From: Streptomyces sporangiiformans
GTDB taxonomy: Bacteria > Actinomycetota > Actinomycetes > Streptomycetales > Streptomycetaceae
DNA: 64,000 nt
Reading direction: 5' to 3'
NCBI RefSeq assembly: GCF_005768555.2
Contig: NZ_VCHX02000078.1
Span: 12,755-76,754, forward strand
Below, piece after piece: positions 55,363 through 63,314 of this stretch. Made by a program: the position numbers and the translations under genes. The notes beneath the pieces are model-generated. The model made no database searches, was not told the origin of the DNA, and saw nothing but the letters and a program-made list of their open reading frames with translations. Position 1 is the stretch's first letter. Each line of letters starts with the position of its first letter.

Positions 55363-57771
55363 ATGGGGAGCCACAACGACAGACCGGGCGATGGCCCGGA
55401 CTACCCGTTCGACGAGACCGGCACGGCACGGGCTGTCATTGACGGCGACGGCATCCTCGTCGAGTGGAACGAAGGCGCCCGGCGCCTCCTCGGGCACACA
55501 TCGGCCGACGTCGTCGGCCGGCCCGCGGCAGACCTGCTGGCACCGGATGCCGAAGTCGCACGCCCCCCGGCCGCCGACAACCGCTGGAACGGCACGCTCA
55601 CACTGCGTCATCAGGACGGCCGTGCCCGGACCGTGTGGCTCCTCGCGCACCGGCTGCGGCCCGAGCAGGGCGACCGCAGCGGCTGGCTCGTGGTCACCCC
55701 GGTGGACAACGGCGACCCGCTCCCGACGGACGATCCCCTGTTGACCGCGTTCGTGGAACAGTCGCCCTGCTCCACGGCGATCTTCGACGAGCGGCTGCGG
55801 CTGCACCGGATCAACACGGCGATGGCCGATGCGCTCGGTCTCCCGGAAGAGCGGATCCGCGGGCTGCGCGCCCCCGAGATAGGCAGCAGCCCGGGGACCA
55901 AGGAACTCGAGGAGCACATGCTCCGGGTGCTCCGCACCGGGCAGCCGGAGGGCCTGCGGACGCCCATGGGGACCGGGAGCGGCGCCGACGGCGCGGCCTG
56001 GTTCTCGCGGATCGCACCGCTCGCCTTCGAGGGCAGGGTCCGCGGCGTATGCGTCTCCGCCCATGACTTCACCGAGCACTACCTCGCCCGGCAGCGCCTC
56101 CAGCTCGTCAACGAGGCGAGCATCCGCCTCGGCTCCACCCTCGACGTCACCCGTACGGCCCAGGAACTGGCCGACGTGTTCGTGCCCGCGCTCGCCGATT
56201 TCGTCAGCGTCGACCTCATGGACCCACTGGACCACGGCGGCGAGCCGTTCTCCGGACCGCTGTCCGCACCCGTGAGCCTGCGCCGCGCCGCCCACCGGTC
56301 GGTGCACGCCGGCAATCCGGAGGCGGTGGTCAAAGTGGGCCAGGTCGAGGCCTACCCCGCCTCTTCGCCTCAGGCAGACTCCCTGCTGGCCGGCCGTCCC
56401 ATCGTCGCCGCGGACCCCGCCACCACGCTTTCGCGTTGGCTCGCCTGGGACCCGGTGCGCCGCGAGCGCGTCAGAACGTACGGAATCCACTCGACGATGT
56501 CCGTGCCCATTCAGGCCCGTGGTGCGACGCTGGGCGTCGCAGTCCTCACGCGGTTCCGGCGGACGGACCCCTTCACGGCCGACGACGTCCTGATCGCCGG
56601 GGAGATCACGGCCAGGGCCGCCGTCTGCATCGACAACGCCCGCCGTTTCTCCCGCGAGCGCGAGACCGCGCTCGCCATGCAGCGCAGCCTGCTGCCGCGG
56701 ACGCTGCCGCGCACCGCCGCCGTGGAGGTGGCGTCGCGCTATCTGCCCGCGTCGCGGGCCGCGGTCGGCGGCGACTGGTTCGACGTGATCCAGCTGTCGG
56801 GGATGCGCGTCGCCATGGTCGTCGGTGACGTCGTCGGCCACGGGGTCCAGGCCTCGGCCACCATGGGGCGCATACGGACGGCCGTGCGCACCCTCGCCGA
56901 CATCGACCTGGCACCGGACGAGCTGCTGACCCACCTGGACGACCTGGTCGTCCAGCTCTCCGCGGAGGCGGGCAGCGAGGGAACTACGGGCGAGGTCGGC
57001 GCCACCTGTCTGTACGCCGTGTACGACCCGGTGGCCCGCCGCTGCACCCTCGCCCGGGCCGGACATCCGCCACCGGTGATGCTCCCGCCGGACGGTCCGC
57101 CCCAGGAGATCCCCATGCCGTCCGGGCCTCCCCTCGGCCTCGGCGGACTGCCCTTCGAGTCCACGGAGGTCACGCTCCCCGAAGGCAGCGTGCTCGCTCT
57201 CTACACCGACGGCCTGATCGAGAGCCGTGACCGGGACGTCGACGTCAGCCACCGGATGCTGTGCCAGGCGCTGGCCCGCACCTCGAGCTCCCTGGACGAC
57301 ACCTGCCACCACATCCTCCAGGCGCTGCTCCCGCCGACCGGCATACCCGACGACGTCGCCCTGCTCCTAGCCCGTACGCGCGGACTTCCGACGTCCCAGG
57401 TGGCCACCTGGGACATCCCCGCCGACCCCGCCCTCGTCGCCCCGATCCGCAAGCAGGTCGTATCGCAGCTCGGCACCTGGCGGCTGGACGAGGCGGCGTT
57501 CACGACCGAACTCGTCGTCAGCGAACTCGTCACCAACGCCATCCGGTACGGCGACCGCCCCATCCGGCTGCGCCTCATCCACGACGCCATGACGCTCATC
57601 TGCGAGGTGTCGGACACCAGCCACACCGCCCCGCATCTGCGCCGCGCCAAGATCTTCGACGAAGGCGGCCGCGGCCTCCTCCTGGTGGCCCAGCTCACCG
57701 AACGCTGGGGCAACCGGCACACCGCCGAGGGCAAGACGATCTGGGCGGAGCTGGCACTGGGCGAGGACTGA
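55363..57771 (+). CDS. PAS-PAS-GAF-SpoIIE-HATPase signalling protein
   Basis: An 802-residue cytosolic protein combining both sides of the partner-switch: a SpoIIE/PP2C phosphatase and a C-terminal RsbW-like HATPase_c kinase. Order: PAS about 12-120 (AVIDGDGILVEWNEGARRLL), PAS about 128-240 (STAIFDERLRLHRINTAMAD), GAF about 250-430, PP2C about 450-670 (AVGGDWFDVI near 466, GDVVGHG near 488, YTDGLIESRD near 610) and HATPase about 680-800 with N-box ELVTNAIRYG near 722 and G-box DEGGRGLLLV near 765. ATG at 55363 is chosen because GGAG lies 7 bases upstream. Stand-alone gene, so its STAS partner is probably elsewhere, possibly the gene at 42473. Confidence 0.88.
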   Translation: MGSHNDRPGDGPDYPFDETGTARAVIDGDGILVEWNEGARRLLGHTSADVVGRPAADLLAPDAEVARPPAADNRWNGTLTLRHQDGRARTVWLLAHRLRPEQGDRSGWLVVTPVDNGDPLPTDDPLLTAFVEQSPCSTAIFDERLRLHRINTAMADALGLPEERIRGLRAPEIGSSPGTKELEEHMLRVLRTGQPEGLRTPMGTGSGADGAAWFSRIAPLAFEGRVRGVCVSAHDFTEHYLARQRLQLVNEASIRLGSTLDVTRTAQELADVFVPALADFVSVDLMDPLDHGGEPFSGPLSAPVSLRRAAHRSVHAGNPEAVVKVGQVEAYPASSPQADSLLAGRPIVAADPATTLSRWLAWDPVRRERVRTYGIHSTMSVPIQARGATLGVAVLTRFRRTDPFTADDVLIAGEITARAAVCIDNARRFSRERETALAMQRSLLPRTLPRTAAVEVASRYLPASRAAVGGDWFDVIQLSGMRVAMVVGDVVGHGVQASATMGRIRTAVRTLADIDLAPDELLTHLDDLVVQLSAEAGSEGTTGEVGATCLYAVYDPVARRCTLARAGHPPPVMLPPDGPPQEIPMPSGPPLGLGGLPFESTEVTLPEGSVLALYTDGLIESRDRDVDVSHRMLCQALARTSSSLDDTCHHILQALLPPTGIPDDVALLLARTRGLPTSQVATWDIPADPALVAPIRKQVVSQLGTWRLDEAAFTTELVVSELVTNAIRYGDRPIRLRLIHDAMTLICEVSDTSHTAPHLRRAKIFDEGGRGLLLVAQLTERWGNRHTAEGKTIWAELALGED

Positions 57772-57784
57772 CCCGCGGGCGTCG

Positions 57785-57975
57785 GGAAGGTGACGAGAGG
57801 GCCTGGTGGAATGCCGTAACCGTCCGTCATACCGGAGCGTTTCAGGCCCGGTTGCCGCGGTCGACCGGGGAGCGCCCGGCGGCCTCGCCGCCGCCGGGCG
57901 CTTTGGTGATCGACCCGTCGACGGCGATCTGGTCGGGGACGAGGCCGACGATCCGGTCTTCTGTGCACCGGCCAC
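57785..57975 (-). pseudogene. IS5-type transposase remnant
   Basis: In one frame: DRIVGLVPDQIAVDGSITKA, then GGGEAAGRSPVDRG, stop, then after a shift GLKRSGMTDGYGIPPG. The IAVDG-ITKAPGGGE-AGRSPVDRGKQGLKRS-GIPLG pattern is a conserved stretch of IS5-family transposases including the first catalytic Asp. About 60 codons remain, frameshifted, with no ends recognised. Confidence 0.65.
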
Positions 57976-57982
57976 CCCCTGG

Positions 57983-59644
57983 TCAGTGCGCCTTGTCGTA
58001 CGCCTGCTGGTAGATCTGCAGGAAGCGCTTCAGCCCGAGCCGGTCGAGGTTCTTGAGGTACGAGTCCCAGTCGGTGTCGAGGGACTTCTTGCCGGTGATG
58101 AACTGCACCGCGCTCTGCTGTACGAAGGTGCCGATGTTCGTCTGGAGCGTGGCGAGTTCGCCTGCCCGCGCCGGGTCGATCCACGCCTCCCCGTATGGGA
58201 ACACGGGCGACGACTTGGACTCGTGCCCCTCGTAGAGCTTCGTGGCTTCGAAGAGCCGGCGCTCGTATCCTTCCGGCGACTTGGTGTCCTTGGCCACCGC
58301 CTCCGTGTTGCGGAACTCCGCGGTGTTGTTGTACTGCGCCAGCGCACCCCAGTTGCCGTTGGTCGTGGGCCCGCGCTTGTACTTCGCCTTCAGGCTGTCG
58401 TCGAGTGCGACGTCCTTCGGGCCCGGCTCGACCCAGCCCTTGCCCGCCGGGCCGAACATGCCGTTGAGCTCACCCTCCTCGCTGAAGATGTAGTTCAGCA
58501 TCTTGATCGCCTGGATCTGCTCGGTCTGTGAGGCCTTGGTCGTGAGGACGAAGGTCGCTCCGGGCACCGACGGCGAGGTGTACGTCGCGTAGCTCTTGCC
58601 CTCCGGGCCGGTCAGCGGAGGCAGCGCGTCGTACTGCTGGTCGCGGCCGTCCTTCTGTCCCTGAGAGACGAAGATGTTGGGGTGCATCACCGTCGCCGAG
58701 CCCAGGACCGCGCCGCCGGCCTTGTCGCCCAGCTTCAGTAGGGCGTCCGCGTTCTGGGTGAAGACGCTGCTGTCGATCACACCTTCGTCGTAGAGCGACT
58801 TGATGTACCTCAGGCCCTCGCGCCAGCCCTCCTTGTTCGCCTGGATGTCGGCCTTGCCGTTGTTCAGGACCAGGGTGGGGTTGGTGTCGGGGGTGAAGTT
58901 GCCGTTCGGGGTGTCGATGAACGCGTTCATCAGGTACGGGATGATCGTGTCCCCGGTGTCCCCGCTCAGCGGAACCTCGTCGGCCTTGCCGTTGCCGTTG
59001 GGATCCTTGGTCTTGAAGGCGCGGAGCACGCTGCGGAACTCGTCCGTGGTCGTCGGCGGCTTCAGCCCCAGCTTCTTCAGCCACGCGCTGTTGATCCACA
59101 GCTTGGACGGGTACGAACAGTGGTAGCAGTCGACCCACTGGGGCATACCGTAGATCTTGCCGTCGGGTGCGGTGGCCATCCGCTTGTATGCGGGGACATC
59201 GGCGAATGCCTTCTTGATGTTGGGGCCGTACTGGTCGATCAGCTTGTTCAGCGGCTGGATGACGCCTTGGGTGGAGAGCTTGAGGAGCTCGGTCTGGGTG
59301 AACTGGTCGACCCAGGGAATCAGCAGGTACAGGTCGGGCAGGTCACCGCTGGCCAGCGAGATCTGGCGCTTCTCCTTGGCCGGGCCGCCGTCCTGGGTGG
59401 TCGTCTGCCAGTTGATGGTGATGTTGAACTTCCGCTTGATCAGCTGGGTGAACTGGTTGGTCTTGAGGTTCTGGTCCGCAGCCTGAGGGGCGAAGACGTT
59501 GAGGGTGACCGGCGGATTCCCCGTGATCGTGGGGAGCGGCTTGGAATCGTCGGTATCGCTGGACGAACCACCGGTGCAGGCCGCCAGAGTGCCGAGCACC
59601 GTCCCGGCGACCGCCGCTCTGGTGAGTAGACGCGAACGAGGCAT
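57983..59644 (-). CDS. Sugar ABC transporter, solute-binding lipoprotein (LipO/LplA-like)
   Basis: A 553-residue lipoprotein with signal MPRSRLLTRAAVAGTVLGTL and lipobox AAC at about residue 22. The large size, KRKFNITINWQTTTQDGGPA segment and FRSVLRAFKTKDPNGNGKAD (a calcium-loop-like motif) are typical of LplA/AlgQ-type binding proteins for uronic-acid or pectic oligosaccharides. It is last of three co-directional genes with two permeases upstream. No ATPase is encoded here. The 74-base gap to the permease gene contains its ribosome site (CAGAAGGGA). Confidence 0.88.
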   Translation of the reverse strand: MPRSRLLTRAAVAGTVLGTLAACTGGSSSDTDDSKPLPTITGNPPVTLNVFAPQAADQNLKTNQFTQLIKRKFNITINWQTTTQDGGPAKEKRQISLASGDLPDLYLLIPWVDQFTQTELLKLSTQGVIQPLNKLIDQYGPNIKKAFADVPAYKRMATAPDGKIYGMPQWVDCYHCSYPSKLWINSAWLKKLGLKPPTTTDEFRSVLRAFKTKDPNGNGKADEVPLSGDTGDTIIPYLMNAFIDTPNGNFTPDTNPTLVLNNGKADIQANKEGWREGLRYIKSLYDEGVIDSSVFTQNADALLKLGDKAGGAVLGSATVMHPNIFVSQGQKDGRDQQYDALPPLTGPEGKSYATYTSPSVPGATFVLTTKASQTEQIQAIKMLNYIFSEEGELNGMFGPAGKGWVEPGPKDVALDDSLKAKYKRGPTTNGNWGALAQYNNTAEFRNTEAVAKDTKSPEGYERRLFEATKLYEGHESKSSPVFPYGEAWIDPARAGELATLQTNIGTFVQQSAVQFITGKKSLDTDWDSYLKNLDRLGLKRFLQIYQQAYDKAH

Positions 59645-59718
59645 GGGGAAGTCCCTTCTGCTGACAGGGGGATGGCAAGCGGGGAGGTGAGGGCGAGCGT
59701 GGGTGAGGCGGGGTCTGC

Positions 59719-60723
59719 TCAGCCCTTGATCGCGCCGATCATGATTCCCTTGGTGAAGTAGCGCGCGACGAAGGGGTAGATGAGCAGGACGGGCACGCTC
59801 GCGATGACGATCAGGGAGTACTTGAGCAGGTCCGCGAGTTGCTGGCGTTCCAGCATCTGGGAGGCGTCCGTCATGCCGCCGGGGGTGGTGTTGAGGATGA
59901 GGATGTTCCGCAGCACCAGCTGGATCGGGTAGAGGTCGGCGTCCTTGAGGTAGAGCAGGGCGTCGAAGTAGGAGTTCCACTGGGTGATGGCGTACATCAG
60001 CGCCACCACGGCGATCATCGGTTTGGCCAGGGGCAGGGCGACCTTCCACAGGAAGCGCAGATCACCGCAGCCGTCGAGTTGCGCGGCCTCGTACAACTCG
60101 TCGGGGATCATGGTGCGGAAGTAGGTGCTGGCGATGACGACCTGCCAGACGCCGATGGCCTGCGGGATGATCAGCGCCAAGCGGGTGTTGATCATGCCGA
60201 GTTCCTGGACCACCAGGTAGGTGGGGATCAGGCCACCGGAGAACAGCATGGTGAAGATCACGACGGCCATCACCGGGCCCCGCCCGAACAGGCTCTTGCG
60301 AGACAGGGGGTAGGCAAGGGCGATGGTGAGGCTGACGCTGATGAGCGTGCCGACGAGGGTGTAGAAGAGCGAGTTGAGGAATCCAGTGACGATCTGCGGG
60401 CTGCTGAGGGCGACTTCGTAGCCGCGCAGGGAGAAGTCGAACGGCCAGAACAGCACCCGGCCGGACGAGACGGCGATCGGGTCGCTGAAGGAACTGGCGA
60501 CGATGTTCAGCAGGGGAAGAAGAACGACGGCCAGGAACGTGCACAGCAGCAGGTAGGTGCAGAACAGGAACATCCGGTCGATCCGGGTCTCCTGGATCCG
60601 CCGGCTGCCCCGCCGTCGGAGCGAGAGCGGACGCGAAGAGCCCGGACCCCGGTGTGTGCCGGGCGTTGTCGGGCGGTCATGGCTCTCCGGGCCGGCAACC
60701 GCTGTGATCTGTGACCGGCTCAT
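59719..60723 (-). CDS. Sugar ABC transporter permease (YtcP/LplC-like)
   Basis: A 334-residue permease with six helices after a basic Pro/Arg-rich N-terminus of about 50 residues. EAA loop: IPDELYEAAQLDGCGDLRFL; the end VARYFTKGIMIGAIKG is the typical LplC/YtcP terminus. Its ATG overlaps the upstream permease stop (ATGA). Confidence 0.9.
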   Translation of the reverse strand: MSRSQITAVAGPESHDRPTTPGTHRGPGSSRPLSLRRRGSRRIQETRIDRMFLFCTYLLLCTFLAVVLLPLLNIVASSFSDPIAVSSGRVLFWPFDFSLRGYEVALSSPQIVTGFLNSLFYTLVGTLISVSLTIALAYPLSRKSLFGRGPVMAVVIFTMLFSGGLIPTYLVVQELGMINTRLALIIPQAIGVWQVVIASTYFRTMIPDELYEAAQLDGCGDLRFLWKVALPLAKPMIAVVALMYAITQWNSYFDALLYLKDADLYPIQLVLRNILILNTTPGGMTDASQMLERQQLADLLKYSLIVIASVPVLLIYPFVARYFTKGIMIGAIKG

Positions 60724-61679
60724 GACCACACCCCGCTTCCGGTGAGCCGTTTGGCGACGAAGTTCACGAAGACCAGTAGGGCCAGATTGACCACCGAGTT
60801 GAGCAGCCCGATGGCGGTCGCCTGACTGAAGTCGGCGTTGATCAGACCGGTCTTGTAGACGTAGGTGGCGATGATCTCCGAGGCGCTGAGGTTCATCGGG
60901 TTCTGCAGCAGGAAGGCCTTCTCGAAGCCGATGGCCATGATGTTGCCGACGGCGAGGACCAGGATGATCACTGCGACCGGCATGATGCTCGGCAGGTCGA
61001 CGTGCCAGATCTTCTGCAGCCTTGTGGCGCCGTCGACGCGTGCCGCCTCGTACAGCGACGGATCGACAGCCGAGAGGGCGGCCAAGTAGATCACGGCTGA
61101 GTAACCCGCGGTCTGCCAGATGTCCGACCAGACGTAGATGTGCCGGAAGTAGTCCGCATCCGCCAGCAGGTCCGCCTTGTCGACGCCGAAGAAGCCCGTG
61201 ACATGGCTGACGAGACCTGTTTGGGGAGACAGGATCATGATCGTCATCGAGACGACGACAACGGTGGAGATGAAGTACGGAGCGTACGTCACCATCTGCA
61301 CAGTCCGCTTGAAGATCCCCTGCCGGATCTCGTTCAGCGCCAGCGCCAGGATGATCGGCACCGGGAAGCTTGCGATCACCGCGTAGAACGACAGCAGGAA
61401 GGTGTTCTTCACCAGCTGCCAGAAGACCGGGTTGCCGAATATCTGCTGGAAGTTGCGCAGGCCCACCCAGTCGCTTCCCCAGACGCCCTTGATGATGTTG
61501 TAGTCCTTGAAGGCGATGACCGCGTTGGCCATGGGGACGTACTTGAAGATCGCCACATGGACGAGCGGCACCATCAGCAGCAGGTAGAGCGTCCAATGCC
61601 GGGTGACGCTGCGCCGGGCCCTGCGCCGCATGCTCACCTTCGGCACGCGGAGCGGCGTCGCCGCGCTGTTCTGGGACAT
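60720..61679 (-). CDS. Sugar ABC transporter permease (LplB-like)
   Basis: A 319-residue permease: LYLLLMVPLVHVAIFKYVPM, GLRNFQQIFGNPVFWQLVKN and EAA loop DPSLYEAARVDGATRLQKIW; terminus FVAKRLTGSGVWS. These are LplB landmarks. ATG at 61679 with GGAG 7 bases upstream; an upstream continuation of the frame is not used. It is first in the importer operon. The adjacent fragments of L-fucose catabolism suggest the imported sugar might be a fucose-containing glycan. Confidence 0.9.
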   Translation of the reverse strand: MSQNSAATPLRVPKVSMRRRARRSVTRHWTLYLLLMVPLVHVAIFKYVPMANAVIAFKDYNIIKGVWGSDWVGLRNFQQIFGNPVFWQLVKNTFLLSFYAVIASFPVPIILALALNEIRQGIFKRTVQMVTYAPYFISTVVVVSMTIMILSPQTGLVSHVTGFFGVDKADLLADADYFRHIYVWSDIWQTAGYSAVIYLAALSAVDPSLYEAARVDGATRLQKIWHVDLPSIMPVAVIILVLAVGNIMAIGFEKAFLLQNPMNLSASEIIATYVYKTGLINADFSQATAIGLLNSVVNLALLVFVNFVAKRLTGSGVWS

Positions 61680-61815
61680 CGCTAGGCTCCAGAGGCCGCG
61701 CGGCGCACGCAGGCCGGGCGGCAAGCGCGCCGCGGCAGCCCTGCGGGCGGATGGGTCCAACTGCGCATTTGCTGTGTCTCCTTGCTGGCCGTGCGGGGAG
61801 GGGCGCTGACGACGG

Positions 61816-62332
61816 TCAGCCCTGCGGGCGGATTCGTAGTCCGTGCATGGCGCCGTCCACGGCGAGGTCCGTACCGGTGGTGGAGCCGGACAGTGAGCTC
61901 GCGAGGTAGGCGATGGCCGCGGCCACCTCGTCGGCGGTGACCAGGCGCCCCATGGGTTGGCGGGCGTTGAGGGCGGCGTGTTCGGCCTCGGGATCGGCGG
62001 CGCGCTCCAGCAGGCGCCCGATCCACGGAGTGTCAGCGGTGCTGGGGGTCGACTCAGTCGACGCGGGATCCGGAGCGTAAGAGGCCGGCGGTGCTCGCCC
62101 GGGTGAGGGAGAGGACGGCGCCCTTGGTCGCCGAGTACACCGTCCGGTCGGGCAGGACCGCCGTCGCCGCGATGGAGCAGGTGTTGACGATGGCCGCGCT
62201 GCGGAAGCGGCGCAGGTGGGGAAGTCCGGTCCGGGGCGCCCGGACCATGCCGAAGACGTTGGCGTCGAAGACGCGACACCATTCGTCGTCGGGGTTGTCC
62301 TCGATGGTGCCCTGGGCGCCGATCCCGGCGTT
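61816..62332 (-). pseudogene. Short-chain dehydrogenase (fucose-pathway type), fragmented
   Basis: Middle and C-terminal parts of an SDR: NAGIGAQGTIEDNPDDEWCR, RSAAIVNTCSIAATAV, YSATKGAVLSLTRA (catalytic Tyr and Lys). The N-terminal Rossmann Gly motif is absent. Near 62056 a TGA stop occurs (TGC expected) with an extra base just after; the reading resumes in another frame as TPWIGRLLERAADPEAEHAA and GRLVTADEVAAAIAYLASS, ending at a TGA at 61818. It is fused in frame to the fuconate dehydratase fragment upstream. Not functional. Confidence 0.7.
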
Positions 62333-62707
62333 GTCGTCGCGGGTCAGCGCCTCCTCGAGGTAGCGGAAGTCGACCAGGCCGACGAGCTGTTCCGGGGCCG
62401 GCTCGGACAGCAGCCGCCCGACCGGCTTTCCCGCCCGGCGACTGGAGCTGCCGCGGTCGCCCAGGACCTCCTCCACCGGCAGTCCCACCACCAGCGGGGC
62501 CAGGGCCCGTACGGCGGCGACTTCGTCATCGTTGCCGCGTCCCACGGTGAAAGCCAGGCCGTGCCCCTTGTCGACGCCGCTCGTACGGGTCGTCACATAG
62601 GCGGCGGAGTAGTCGGGTTCGGGGTTCATGGCGCCGGAGCCGTCGAGTGCGAGCGATGTGGGGAACCGTCCGCCCACCGCTTCGACGGCGCTGATCAGTT
62701 CGGTCAT
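62333..62707 (-). pseudogene. L-fuconate dehydratase, truncated N-terminus
   Basis: Starting at ATG 62707: MTELISAVEAVGGRFPTSLA, MNPEPDYSAAYVTTRTSG, GHGLAFTVGRGNDDEVAAVR. These are the N-terminal landmarks of L-fuconate dehydratase of the enolase superfamily. After about 100 residues the frame jumps to a later part of the same protein (EQLVGLVDFRYLEEALTRDD) and then into the SDR, so the catalytic barrel residues are deleted. A complete family member is about 440 residues. Confidence 0.7.
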
Positions 62708-62983
62708 CGTGCCCAGCCATCCCGGTCCGGGGCCGCGGCGTCGGTTCGGGGTCATGGCAACCACCTGCCGTCATGCGTCAATGGCATGTCCCTGCCGAAC
62801 AACAGGCCTTCGGACATGGGATGAATTTAAAGGCCGACCCAACGGCCGTGTCCATACCTGCGGCAGGAATTTACGTATGTGCCCTCGACTGCCTGCCGGT
62901 TAACCGATTCACTGGCCGTGTCATCCGCAGGCGAGCCATCTCATATCTCCGAAGTCATGGGATGTATCGCTGCGGTGCCTCTG

Positions 62984-63026
62984 CGCCGTCCCCTCCTAGG
63001 GGCTCAGGCCCTAGGAGGGGACGGCG
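62984..63026 (+). terminator. Strong hairpin before the GntR remnant
   Basis: A perfect 18-base stem (62984-63001 with 63009-63026), core GCCGTCCCCTCCTAGGG, 7-base loop GCTCAGG. It ends only 4 bases before the GntR-remnant ATG and may be a terminator of upstream transcription or a leader structure. Confidence 0.6.
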
Positions 63027-63030
63027 ACGC

Positions 63031-63314
63031 ATGTCATTGACCGACAAGGCCATCGACCACATCAGAGACTCATCCAGCCGGGCGAGTTTCCGCCCGGGGG
63101 CCGAACTGCCCCCGAGCAGCAGCTCGCCGCGGAGCTGGGCCTGTCCGGCAATCTGATGCGGGAGGCGGTGAACGCGCTGGTCGCCTCACGTGTGCTGGAG
63201 ATCCGGCGTGGCGACGGCACCTATGTGACCAGCCGGGAACCCGAACTGCTGCTGAGCGGCATTGGATCCGCGGTGGAGCTGCTGCGCGACCACGCCGGTC
63301 CCCCTGTGTACTAG
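63031..63314 (+). pseudogene. GntR/FadR-type regulator, frameshifted N-terminal remnant
   Basis: ATG 63031 reads MSLTDKAIDHIRDS, then a one-base loss near 63070 moves the true sequence to another frame: PEQQLAAELGLSGNLMREAV, NALVASRVLEIRRGDGTYVT, then EPELLLSGIGSAVELLRDH, ending at a TAG at 63314. This is the winged-helix half of a FadR-group GntR regulator; the effector domain is missing. A possible operator pair (CATCTCAT and ATGGGATG, 12 bases apart) lies at about 62937-62964. Confidence 0.7.
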
